The translations under genes and the position numbers were made by a program. From assembly GCA_917880885.1 (NCBI GenBank), contig OU862917.1, forward strand, positions 53,800,727 to 53,864,726: DNA of 64,000 bases, read 5' to 3'. This document shows positions 21,363 to 31,742 of this stretch, piece by piece. The stretch is from Limnephilus marmoratus (lineage: Eukaryota > Arthropoda > Insecta > Trichoptera > Limnephilidae). Position 1 is the stretch's first letter, and each line of letters begins with the position of its first letter. Below the pieces are notes generated by a model that was not told where the DNA came from, did not search any database, and saw nothing but the letters and a program-made list of their open reading frames with translations.

Positions 21363-21890
21363 TTGTACGAAGCCATTGATTCCGTAATCAGTATAGCAGC
21401 TAGGGGTGTCTTAAAGCGTCACTTATGGTATTTGTCAGATGAACTAGTCTCATTTAACTTGTTTTCTGAGAAGCTGTCTGATGCTGAGAAACAGGCCATT
21501 GTACAAAAAATAAATTCTGATGGCGGTAATCCTTCAGTACGAGGTGATTCTGCTAAGCTTACCACAGAGGTTACATTAGAAGCTTTTGCAACACAAAGAA
21601 CGTGTAAAACGCTGTTAGTTCCTGATGTCACGGACTCTTTCTTGTAATTACCTCCTAAGTCTTGGAATAACAGTGTTGATTTCCTTCAAGGTAAATGCTG
21701 AGTCAAAATTTTGCGTGTTGTTAATGATACAGCGGAGAGAGGTTTAAACTATTTGAAGATTACAACACGATACTTACTAAGAATGAGGAAGAAAAGCAAT
21801 TTTTACTTCACATCGTTGAACAAAACAGAAAAATCGTTTCTACTGAAACATTCAAAATGGAGTTAACAAACATGGTTTTGAAAGATTGCG
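21363..21890 (+). pseudogene. C-terminal piece of the same protein
   Basis: It encodes RHLWYLSDELVSFNLFSEKL, LLVPDVTDSFL, then after stops or shifts VVNDTAERG and a tail ending near 21890. RHLWYLSEELV and VVNDxAERG are motifs I recall from the C terminus of the uncharacterised arthropod family. At least two frame changes are present, so this copy is dead. Confidence 0.5.
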
Positions 21891-22366
21891 ACTAATATTA
21901 TGTTAATTATTGCTTTGTTACCAAATTTTGTTCAAATTTAAATACGTTTTATACTTATTTGACTAAAATACTTGTAATATTAATAAACCTTAAATTACGT
22001 GTTTTACTTAAAATCCAGAACTTTTATCAGAAACTTCTAATTCGATGAGCACCCCCTTGTATATAAGATAGGGGGCTGAAATTTTTTACACATAATAGGA
22101 ATGATAGGTGTAACAAATAAAATGGGTGGCTACATCTATATTTAAAAAAACAAAATTTACTATACAAGCCTGGACCACCTTACTGTATATATTGGTAAGC
22201 TCTGGCGTTATGAATAAGCTATGGCGTTATGAAATTATTTATTTTACGTTTATTGTCCAAACGAAAAGCAAAACAAATCGTTGCTTGGTAACTAATTACA
22301 AGCAATTATTTGACGTGCGCTGTCATGCCTTTGATAGTTAAAATTCAAATATGTATTAAATTCTAA

Positions 22367-22500
22367 TCTATACTAATAAATATTATAAATGCGAAACTGC
22401 GTGTGTTTAATTGTTACGCTTTAATAGATGGCACGCGAGCTGTTTGAAAAATTAATGTAACGGGTATGGATGAGAATGGGTGGGGAGTTATGACGTACAA
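22367..22500 (+). repeat. Helitron-like 5' fragment
   Basis: CTATACTAATAAATATTATA resembles the start of insect Helitrons, and GGCACGCGAGCTGTTTGAAA matches the interior of 15672-16112. The 3' end is missing. Confidence 0.5.
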
Positions 22501-22571
22501 TATTTCGTGTAGAAAAAAATATCCCAGCATATTTATCATAATTTCTTATTCACAAATTTCAAACATGTCTT

Positions 22572-23700
22572 AAGCCGGGTCCATTGTGCGGGCAAACGCC
22601 AGACTTTTGCTTTGACAGTCCCATAACACAACATTCAAGGTCATAAATGTTTGAAAATTTTTGTAGTGTTTGAGCTTCCCGTGTTCGGCGGAAAACAAAA
22701 CTTAGGCTGCGTTTCCACAGAAGCGGAGCTGAGACTTACAAAAATTGACCAATGATATTGCTCAAATCACAGAGATGTGTGATTTGAGCAATATCATTGG
22801 TCAATTTTTATAAGCGCAGCTCCACTTCTATGGAGGTGCACCTTTAAACATCCTATCCCGGGTGAAGCAGGAAGGCAGGCGGGGGCCGGCGGGGGGGGGG
22901 GGGGGGAGAATTTTTTGACAGAAGATGCGCGATGCCGCGCAATGCGGTCGTGTATGTAGAATTAACTGAACGGCCTTTTGTGGTTATGTTAATGAGCGGG
23001 CATAATCACGAGTTTAAAATATTATTATACCTAAATATAATATAATAATCAAAATATTTGATAATAAAATTATATCAAATATTTATAATTATTCTGTTTT
23101 TGACATAAATGTTTACGCACTCTAAATTCAAGTAACTTTAGTAATACACTGTCGTAATGGATGATTATTTCTTTCGTGAACTCATTTGTAAATAAAGTCT
23201 ATTAATTTATAAATCGGTTTCAGACATACGGAAGAAATTGACCAATTTAAATTTATTCTATTTTGATGCTGCGTTATTATTCACGCACTCTAAATTCAAT
23301 AGTAATCGATATTAGTTGGAAATTTTTCCTGATAAATAAATATCTGTAATATCTGTGCATCTCAAATTCAATAGTAACTTACGACATGCAATAAACGCCA
23401 AACGTCAAGTATTGCGTACGCGTGGACGTCCGTATTCCAGACCAGTTTTCAAATTGTGTGAACCGCGCGAACTTCACCCTAATCTTACAAATGTAAATGT
23501 TTGAAGGTCATTGAATGCCCTTCAAACAATCAATGTTTGAAGGTCATTGAAGGACTTTCAAACAATGCAAGTTTTGTTTTCCGCCGAACACGGGAAGCTC
23601 AAACACTACAAAAATTTTCAAACATTTATGACCTTGAATGTTGTGTTATGGGACTGTCAAAACAAAAGTCTGGCGAATGCCCGCGCAATGGACCCGGCTT
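22572..23700. mobile_element. foldback element with about 131-bp inverted arms
   Basis: Left arm 22572-22704 and right arm 23570-23700 are nearly perfect inverted copies, starting AAGCCGGGTCC and ending GGACCCGGCTT. The interior holds an 866-bp segment with a smaller palindrome at its left edge, a G run of 13 at 22892, and a tandem duplication of a 36-base unit beginning AATGTTTGAAGGTCATTGAA at 23490-23570. No coding frame. The target duplication was not resolved. Confidence 0.82.
22705..22842. mobile_element. perfect small palindrome nested in the foldback element
   Basis: Arms share AAAATTGACCAATGATATTG and the reverse copy around the 6-base centre GAGATG; outer ends GGCTGCGTTTCCACAGAAG pair imperfectly with CTTCTATGGAGGTGCACC. 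TTA lies at the left and nearly adjacent at the right, so a Harbinger-type MITE is possible. Confidence 0.7.
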
Positions 23701-24056
23701 TATATTGCTAATCTAAAATCATTTTTACTGTTTGTAAATGTGATTTGTTCGTGTATTCTTTCCTCACAATTAAAAACTAATATTTTTTTAAGGCCCGGCT
23801 TCCCGAATTTCTACCAATTTATAACATAACTTTCAATAATATTTTAAGTTTTTAAGCTCTTAAAAATATATATTATTCTTGAAGATAGTATCTACACTAC
23901 ATATACTTTCCCCACGCCGTCAAATGCAGGACATTCTCGTACCTACTCGTATTATTTCTTTATTTATTTTTCTTCAAACGACTATGCAACTCCTATGTAT
24001 TAGAGAGGTGGGTGAGAACCAAATCACAAATCCTGAAAGTGTAGCCGAGTCTTAAT

Positions 24057-24833
24057 GTGAATTCCGCACAAGTCCCAACTTCTCCCAACCGGCTAGAGCC
24101 AATGAGACTATGACTTCCCCAATTGGGATATATAATGTTGTGAGACTTATGGTAGTGGGGAGGTGAAAGAAATGGGGTAATTGTTCGGAACAAACGTCAA
24201 CTGTTAATAAGCACTTTTTTCATAAAACTTTTAGATTCTTCTTAATTACCATAAAAGACAACTATTTGCATTGGGGGAGGTTGAAAATGTTACATTTTTA
24301 ATTTTATTTACGTAAATTGAAAATTTGCTTTCACACTGTCAAATCACTCTGTTTGCAGTTCGGAACAAACGTCAACGGTTAATACGCACTTTTTTTTTAT
24401 AAAACTTTTAAAATTAAGATAATATACACAAGCCCGCTACACAAACCCTGCGTAGCCAAACAAACCATTCAAAAACGTAGGCTGTTTTTTAAAGTAAAGA
24501 TAACATACACAATCCCGTTACATAATCGTTGACGTTTGTTCCGAATATTTACCGAAATGGGGAAAAAGGTGAGGAAGTACCTGTCTATTCAGATCTGGTC
24601 ACCAAAACATGGCTAAAGCCATTACAAGCAACGTTTCAATTATGAAAGGTGGACGATTCTAAAAATATCTTTCACTCTGGAACGTGCCGCAAATATACCT
24701 AATAGTATTTTTAAAATAATAAATTGTGTAATAACATAATTTAATCAAATAAAATTTACTTGCGCAAGCCCTGATTTGAACCCGCGACTTTCAGATTGCT
24801 AGTCGAGAGCCTCACCCCTATATGCCACGGAGG
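24057..24833 (-). mobile_element. SINE family 1 copy interrupted by a MITE
   Basis: Left part 24057-24175 and right part 24554-24833 together match the SINE at 9716-10124 with more divergence. The B box has changed (GATTTGAACCC complement region near 24775). The 378-bp hAT-like MITE sits in the SINE body. Confidence 0.78.
24176..24553. mobile_element. hAT-like MITE (copy 2)
   Basis: Almost identical to 16305-16683, including the internal copy of its own end. GAAATGG flanks both sides, consistent with a target duplication in the SINE. Its close match to copy 1 compared with the worn SINE shows it inserted later. Confidence 0.9.
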
Positions 24834-24903
24834 CCGACATGTAAAAAGTGATGTTTTTTTTATGGATCGGTACAAACATATTTCCAAGTAGGCATGTCAT
24901 ATT

Positions 24904-25320
24904 ATATTTATTTATTTATTTATTTACGCCATTGGAGCATTTACATCAATCGTGTAACATAGTAACAAAAGAAATATGTAGAAACAATAAAGTACCAATT
25001 TTTATTTCTCTTCCTTTACACTAATAACAAGGAAGCAGAATTAAAAAAAAATAACAATAAGAATAATTATAAAATTTAGATCAGAATTTTTGAAATTTCT
25101 GTTATAAATTTAGGTAACGAATAAATGAAATATCAACTGAACTGAATTTATTTCCAAGCCAATGTAGTCTTTGGATTAGGGAGTTAATGAAATAGTTAGT
25201 TTTAAACGGATAAACAAAGAACAGCTCTGGAAATCTCATGTCACGATTTGGTACTCGGAATGTTATTAGTTTGTACATATAATAATCTGTTATCTATAAA
25301 CATCGTCACATTCAAAATCA
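24904..25320 (-). pseudogene. LINE 3' end fragment
   Basis: On the minus strand about 25310-25115 encodes FRVPNRDMRFPELFFVYPFK and NSLIQRLHWLGNKFS, the typical C-terminal end of jockey-like LINE polyproteins, followed by a 3' UTR and a (TAAA)n tail (TATTTATTTATTTATTTA at 24905 on the plus strand). Confidence 0.65.
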
Positions 25321-25493
25321 AAAAAAGAATTCATATTCAAATTGAAAATGAAAAAAATTATCTGTGTATTTTTACCATTTGATATGACATAATATAAACT
25401 AGAACACAGATGTACCGTCAAATCAAAACTATAAAATAAAAAAATAAAAACTCAAAAACTTATTCAAATGTAGTGTTATAAAATGTAATTTAC

Positions 25494-25536
25494 CTGTGTA
25501 TTCCTGTCCGTTGATGCTAAACTTGATTTGAGACAT
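25494..25536 (-). CDS. aldehyde oxidase exon 1 (start codon exon)
   Basis: A short 43-bp coding exon: ATG at 25536 begins MSQIKFSINGQEYT and the exon ends with one base of the next codon before a GTAA donor (25490-25493). Joined to exon 2 at phase 1 it restores a continuous frame to [11 protein letters not shown], which matches the usual N terminus of insect aldehyde oxidases (a beta strand, NG turn, second strand). A short first exon with a phase-1 junction and a very long first intron is seen; intron 1 runs from 25493 to 5688. No upstream coding exon is needed. Confidence 0.92.
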
Positions 25537-26230
25537 ATTGTTTTCGTATGTGAACACAAATATCCCGGCACGTCTACGCTACAACAAGTCCGGAAAAGAA
25601 CTAAATGTGAACTAAACTAACGACTACGATCAGTTTACATTAACAAATTTAAATTCAACATCAAACACCGGCTGGGGCTTGGGACACCACTTGGGATCGG
25701 TAGTAACTGAAAACATTATTGTGCCTATGTATTTTGCCTTATCTTTACGGAGTAGTCCAGTCAATGAATGGTCCAAAAGGATGTGTAGAGTGCGTGAGCA
25801 GGAACCTAAGCGATTCCTTCAAAAACTTGTTCAGGGTACTTAGGGTGTGAACATACTAAAATTCCTGACGTCTAGGTTGCGAATTTGGGATGGGGAGGGG
25901 GGGGGGGAGAAAGTCCAAATTTTCGGGTTTCCGCTTATATCTCGAAAACGGTGCGTCGCAGAGGAAATTTTTCCAGGAATAATTAAAAGCTCACAAAATT
26001 ATCTACAACTTTTATTCTATACGTAATTTTGGAATTCCCAGCCGTTTTTGTGTTACACGCTCCACAAATGTAGATATTTTCGAAAAAAATCATTTTATCT
26101 CACATTTTTCATCAAACAATCCTTCAAATCGTCTAAAATATTCATCAAATAAATAAATTTATTTGAAAGAAGTTGTAATGTAAAGAAGAAGAATTTAATT
26201 CCCTTTTATAATATATATATATATATATAT
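25537..26230. promoter_or_regulatory. 5' flank of aldehyde oxidase (putative promoter region)
   Basis: The region just upstream of the ATG on the minus strand should hold the 5' UTR and promoter. I do not see a convincing TATA box at a fixed distance; AGTTTAGTTCAC-like and CTGATCGTAGTCGTTAGT-like stretches near 25600-25640 could include an initiator. A G run of 10-12 lies at about 25898. A nested palindromic MITE begins at 26232. Confidence 0.35.
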
Positions 26231-26231
26231 A

Positions 26232-26471
26232 CAAAAGTGGTGTGTCAGTAATAAGATAAAAACAGCCTTTTCTGAAAATGACATTTTACTAAAAAACTTA
26301 AAATTGCTGTAAATATTTACTGGTTGGAGATTAATTTGTATATGTAATATATATTATTATTATACAAGTTAATCTCCAACCAGTAAATATTTACAGGAAT
26401 TTTAAGTTTTTTAGTAAAATGTCATTTTCAGAAAAGGCTGTTTTTATCTTATTACTGACACACCACTTTTG
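26232..26471. mobile_element. long palindromic MITE with TA flanks
   Basis: A 240-bp element in which nearly the whole length is inverted repeat (about 105 bases per arm): CAAAAGTGGTGTGTCAGTAA at the left returns in reverse at the right. TA lies on both sides. This fits a Tc1/mariner-type MITE. It abuts a dinucleotide AT run on the left and interrupts the 3' side of the LINE RT at 26472. Confidence 0.88.
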
Positions 26472-28540
26472 TATGTAACAGATTGATTGACATCGTTGAA
26501 AATAGAAAGAACATCGTTCACAAATATAAAAAATAATATTGGTCCCAGATTTGATCCTTGGGGAACACCGCTGGTAGCAATAAATTTATATCGGCCAGTT
26601 GTCTGTTACTTAAATAACTGTTAAACCACATGTATAAATACCCTGCTATTCCTAATTTATGTAGCTTTTTTAACAGCAGATCATGATCATGCTCTGTCGA
26701 ATGCTTTGCTGAAATCAGTATAGACTGAATCAACTTGTAACTTCTTAGACATGGATTCGGATTTTTTATTTTTATTTTTATTTTTTTTTTTTTGTGAAGT
26801 ACTTGGCTATTCAGATCTGGTCACTAAACACGGCTAAAGCCATTTTCAAGCAACGGTTCAATTCTGAATGGTGGTCTTACACCAGGGCGATACTGATAGT
26901 ATCTTCCACTCTGGAACATGCCGCAAATATACTATATATTATTTTAAATGAATTAATTGTGAAATAACACAAATTAATCAAATAAAATTTATTTGCGCAT
27001 GCCGGGTTCGAACCCGCGACCTCCGGATTGTGAGTCAAGAGTCTTACCCACTGGACTACGGAGGCCGGATATAAAGTTTTGGTAAATTAAAAGATTGGAC
27101 AAAGCAGATTTTCCAGAAGTGAATCCATGTTGGTTGGGTGAAATTATTGGCTTAACACAGTGAATGATTTTATTTAAAATAAGTTTCTCAAACAATTTTG
27201 GAATAGTTGATAAAAGGCAGATCGGTCTGTAATTGCTCACCCCATTTTTGTCTCCTTTTTTAAATATTTGGGTGAGGAAACTGTATTTCCATTTTTCAGG
27301 AAAGTGTCCTGTTTGTAATGACTGGTTGAAAAGAAAATGTAATGGATATGCAAGAGTGGTAGCGCAATTCTTTAAGAAAACAGTTGGGCTATTATCAGGA
27401 CCACCGCTCTTACTTTGATCCAGTTGTTTTAGCTGAGTCAATTGTATTCATCTGAGTTATCGTTGTATTCAATTACTACATTGGCTAAATTTAAGTAATG
27501 ACCCGAAGAAAAACTAGGCGAGTAATCATTGACTATTATTAAGTCACGGACATATACACTTTTAAAGAAGTCTGCAAATAGGTTAGCTACGTTTTGAGGG
27601 TCGTTGGCTATTTTTCTTTCATAGCACATATTGGAGGGTATGCTAATATCATTTTTTTTAAAGACTTTGTGTCCAAAATTGTTTTATGTCTCCATTAATT
27701 GACATATCTACCTTATTTATGTAATTGTTGTAACAATATTTTGACATAGTTTTGCAATCTTTTCTTATTTTACTGTACTCAATATAATTTTAATATATTT
27801 TTAATGTAAAACTTTTTTTTTAGCTATTAATTGGATTAATTCCTTATTAAACCATTTTGGATGCTTTGATTCTTTGAATTTAATTAATGGCATTTATTTT
27901 ATGATGAAATGATTCTATATATTATTATGGATCATATCGTTTTCCGTGACAAACGACCAATCTACCTTGCTGAGATGATCATTAATTTCAGTGTAATTGG
28001 CATTTTTTAAATTAAAACTAGAACTTGTGTTTTTATTACGTTTTTTTGCATTGTTTGGAATAATTACTGACAGTGGAGGATGGTGGTTATCTATGGGAAG
28101 AATAGACTCTAATGCTTTTCTAGCTATTTTGTCCACTTCATTTGAAAAAACAAGATCTAAGAGGCGATCACTCGAATTATGTACATTATTAAATTGGGTG
28201 AGATTCAGAAATATTGACATATCAATGATTTCTCTTTTGCATAATGTTACTGATTGGTAATTAGTACAGTTGTAATCGCAATTTGGAAGGTTGTAATCTC
28301 CAAAAATTATGAATTTATGTTTTGATTTTAAAAGTTTGACATCTTCGGAATGATTTTTATATATAGATAAATTAGCTGACGGAGGAATGTACTCGCAACA
28401 AATGACGTAATTTTGATTTTTATCGTTTACCATAATAAAAATTTGTTCGACATCACAATATTTGGTTTTTAACATTTTCGAAGACATTTTATTGGAGACT
28501 GCTATAAGGACTCCACCCATATGTGTGTGGTTTGGTTTAT
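26472..28540 (-). pseudogene. jockey-like LINE, endonuclease and RT, split by a SINE
   Basis: On the minus strand 28520-27915 encodes the APE-type endonuclease: FIIFGDYNLPNCDYN (the GDFN motif), LLDLVFSN and PIDNHHPPLSV (catalytic His region). Then 27629-27438 (NVANLFADFFKSVY) and 27441-27066 (GGPDNSPTVFLKNC, FPEKWKYSFLTQIFKKGDKN, NYRPICLLSTIPKLFEKLI, the RT fingers). A SINE interrupts, and 26760-26472 resumes with TEHDHDLLLKKLHKLG and, in another frame, SGVPQGSNLGPILFFIFVND (motif B). Several frameshifts and the loss of motif C make it inactive. Confidence 0.85.
26760..27064 (-). mobile_element. SINE family 1 copy, 3' truncated, inside LINE RT
   Basis: The head, with A box, B box and body, matches 9716-10124. 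The copy stops at AAGTACTTGGCT, about 110 bases before the usual end, and goes straight into a T-rich tail (poly(A) on the minus strand). This points to a shortened SINE transcript that was nevertheless reverse-transcribed with a poly(A) tail. Confidence 0.85.
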
Positions 28541-28649
28541 TTATGGTCTATATTTCTGTGAGACGCAGATGATTTACATTGACAGTAATTAGCCTATTGA
28601 CCTTTATTCGTTCATTGAAAAAAAAAATTAACATCTTAGTTAAGTTTGT

Positions 28650-29580
28650 AAGGTTGTGAAGATTGTGGAAACATAAATTTTATTTTGTTACCAGCTGGGT
28701 TACCCGGCTCAGGACAACATTCGAGAGTGTTCCGGAATGATCCACAATGATGTTCCCGATTCCCTATTCCCGAACAATCCACGACATACTCCGCCTCTCT
28801 TTCCGGAACTTTCTAGAACTCTATCGAACCTTCTAGATCTTTCCGCAAAACTGTTCTAGAAATTTTAATTTTATTCGGGATGTTGTTATACAGTTGGACG
28901 GCCTGGTACATCACAGATTTCTGCCGGTGCTTGATTTTTTTCTTGTCGGCAGTCTAATTTGCTTTGAATTTCTTGTCCCGTGTCCGTGTGTTTAGTTATT
29001 ATAATGTATTTTTCTTTTTAGTTCCTTAGACATCATCCCCATGTTAATTTTATGTAAAAAAATAAGTACATTCAAATACACAGTTTGCTTCACCGTCAAC
29101 ATATTTAGCTCTTTTAGCATGTCTCGTATCCGTGTGTATGTGTTGCGCTTAAGTATTATTCTCATTGCTTTATTTTGCAGTATTTGCATTTTTTTTTCAT
29201 TTTCTCTTCATTGCAGAGAAAAAGAATACTTGAACAGTAATTAAAGTGTGGTGATATAATTGTATTATATATTATCTGGCATGTTTCTTTATTTACTTTG
29301 TTTCTGATTCTACCAAGAAGTGATATTTTTTTTGCAATTTTTTTAATTGTGTAATCTGCATTTTTTGAGAAGTTCAATTTTAAGTCTACGATGACACCAA
29401 GATATTTAATTTCTTCCACTTTTTTATTTCTGATTTCTATGCTGCAACGAAGAACGGCCGAATGTAAAATACTTTGCTTCGACTTTTTTGAAACACATTG
29501 ACGCAGAAAGGCCAATTCTTTTGACTTACGATGGACATAAAACACATATATATATAAAGAGGTTATTATGGGAGACAAAT
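28650..29580 (-). pseudogene. second jockey-like LINE, RT C terminus
   Basis: On the minus strand 29578-29180 encodes KVEEIKYLGVIVDLKLNFS, LLGRIRNKVNKETCQIIYNT and SPHFNYCSSI, then 29189-28992 KKMQILQNKAMRIILKRNTY, and a further frame KSVMYQAVQLYNNIPNKIKI down to about 28830. This is the thumb and C-terminal region of a LINE RT. It lies directly upstream of the other LINE in the same orientation, so the two are independent insertions or parts of a rearranged pair. Confidence 0.78.
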
Positions 29581-29639
29581 TTATTAGGTTAGTTATTATT
29601 AATTTTTAGGTTATTGTGGTCATAACCCAGAAGCATTAT

Positions 29640-31490
29640 CGAGGTGGAAAGATTCACAACAAAGAAAGATCATGCATTCTCTAAGGTATTTGTGCCTTCT
29701 TGCATTAACCAAAAAAGAGACCATAAATAAGGGCGGAATTCATAAAGATTGTGAACCAAAAAAGTCGCGTGTATCTCCATTTAGAAATATTCCAACAACT
29801 TCAGTTTCCAACTCCGAGATTCCTAGCGGAAGCGCAGAAACAAATTCAATTTTACGTGATATATATATTAATATAAATACCCCAAAAAATTCTAAAATAA
29901 TTACGGTAACCGAACACCGAATCTTGAACGACACTGAGAAAATTTCTTTTGAGTCCTTGTTGTTATAAAATTTAAAAAGAACTGATATTATAGAGTTGCT
30001 TAAGGATGCGAGGTCATAACTAGAGAGGAATTTATAAAAAAAATAAAAGTGAAGGGGAAAAAAAGAAAAACGATATGATACAAAAAGAGATTATTCAAGA
30101 AATTGCAGTTAAAAAACGCGGATCTAGATAAAAAAAAATTGTGCGTGGGGTTAATAATAAAAAAAAGAATTCCAAAAAAATGTTACTGAGGGAGCGGGAG
30201 ACAGAACGAGAAATAAAAGGCGTCAAGTCGAAGTATGAGTCAGTCGTTTAATGGGCTACGTAGCGAGGGTCGGTGAAGCAGTAACCAGATGTATGCAGGG
30301 TGCAGTGATGAGATGCTGCAGGCGTACGGATGTGATGGAGATGGTGTGGTGAAGGTCAGCGAGTTGCTCGACACCATGGCGGTGTCGAGCAACAGGTCAC
30401 TATCTTCCAGGGCGTTGCTCGACGCTTTAAGTCGCGGAGATGAACGGTGTTTGGCTCGGTGAGCTGAGCCACCAGCAGGTAGTCCTGGCGAGGCGGAGCG
30501 TGTTTCCATGGCAGCGAAGCACGGTGGGCTTCGGGGTGCCATGAAGTGGTGAGCTGATCCCTTGGCTGAAGGTGGCGTCAAACCTTATAAGTCGCGGGAT
30601 GTAGCTGTTCTCAGGAGCTGAAGGCACGATGGGCCTTGTAGCTGAGACGTGGTGATGAACCTCGGGAAGCTGCCCTGGATGTGTAGAGCACTGCAGGAGC
30701 ACTTGTGCGGAGATCTGTTACGACGAGCTGTTGACCGACGGTTAGTGTGAGACTGACTGAGCTAGCGCCGAGTTTAGTCGCTTTATATATACCAGCGCGA
30801 CCGGTGGAGTAATGTTCCATTCGCCGGCAATGTGCACACTGGAAGGTACTGGAACATACGCGGTGCCGAATATTCAGGCGGCTTATAAACTCTAGACCTT
30901 TCTAGGCGGTGGCGATATTATTATCGTCATCGGCGCGGCAGACGGCCAAAGTCCATCCTGCCGTCGTAGGTAGATAGGTACATAGGTGAGTGGCTTGCCC
31001 GCGCCGCGCGAATATCAGTTGTTTCTCGATGTGTCGCCACATTACAAAGAAACACTCTTCTAGTGATTCTGAAGAATCTGACATTGAACATTTTAAATTG
31101 GATACTGAATCAGACTACGAAAATATCAGTGACTTTTGCAATGACTACTTAAGCGATATTGACGACATGGATGAACTGATATTTACCTAATACAAATACC
31201 GAAGTAATTAATGACGATAACATTTTTCTGATGACCAGAAAACCAGACGTGGGCGGCTGGGTGTTGGTTAACTTTGCCTCAAAAAAATCAATAAAATATT
31301 ACGTAGGCAATGTGACATCGATACTTATTCGTAGCAATAACCCTGTTGTGAAATATGTCAGAAAAATTCTTACCTCCGAAAGAAAATATGAAAATGCTTT
31401 CCATTATCCTGTTGTGGAAGATACATCTGAATTAATAGACGTAGGAGATATAGTTCGGTTTCTGAATAAACCTTATTATTGCTAGAAGAG
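29640..31490 (+). pseudogene. transposase-like C-terminal relic, split by the LTR-like repeat
   Basis: Plus-strand pieces at 29672-29968 (VSPFRNIPTTSVSNSEIPSG), 31020-31190 (an acidic Ser/Asp/Glu run, SSDSEESDIEHFKLDTESDY) and 31231-31485 (GGWVLVNFASKKSIKYYVGN, then YPVVEDTSELIDVGDIVRFL). The order, Pro/Ser-rich segment, acidic segment, then a small beta-barrel-like GDFVLVKF module, is one I associate with C termini of pogo/jerky-type transposases in insects. This is an inference from pattern; the DDE core is not seen. The LTR-like copy at 30187-30915 lies between. Confidence 0.42.
30187..30915 (-). repeat. LTR-like repeat (copy 2)
   Basis: Matches 2552-3255 throughout. On the minus strand it has TATATATAAAGCG near 30785, CAGTCAGTCTCAC some 25 bases further, and an ATTAAA in place of AATAAA near 30248. 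Shared ends are AATATCGCC and CTCCCTCAG. Confidence 0.58.
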
Positions 31491-31742
31491 GTCACGTAAT
31501 ATTAGGTCCTTACATATGAAATTGGCGTTTTGCCGTACTGGCAACTTTGATCTCAAATAGCTTCTCTTTGGTTAGGAATTCCAAATTCAAATTTATACAG
31601 CTGTTTACTCATGTATTTGTGTTTCGAAAATTATAATTCATTTGTGTTTTCCTTAATTGTTTTTTTTCTTTGCGTCACTTAGTTTACAAAATGGAAAACT
31701 TGAAATATCGCGTTATTTACGAGTACACCAGTGGAATATTAT
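31491..31742. other. no feature recognised
   Basis: AT-rich spacer between two transposon relics. Confidence 0.4.

Larger units (their letters stand above)
20205..22182 (+). mobile_element. TIR element of unclassified family, 1978 bp
   Basis: Ends are TAAGGTGGTCCA and TGGACCACCTTA, flanked by identical CTGTATAT (20197-20204, 22183-22190). Three plus-strand coding pieces (20581-20853, 20946-21167, 21363-21890) look like parts of one broken protein. The 8-bp duplication fits hAT, P or Merlin-like groups, but the ends do not start with CAG (hAT). AAGGTGGTCC also occurs within the known terminal repeat of the Drosophila P element; whether this means kinship is unknown. Confidence 0.8.

Noticed and set aside
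20205..22182. Assignment as a P element
   Set aside because: The terminal word is similar, but no THAP domain or P transposase motifs are present, so the class is left open.
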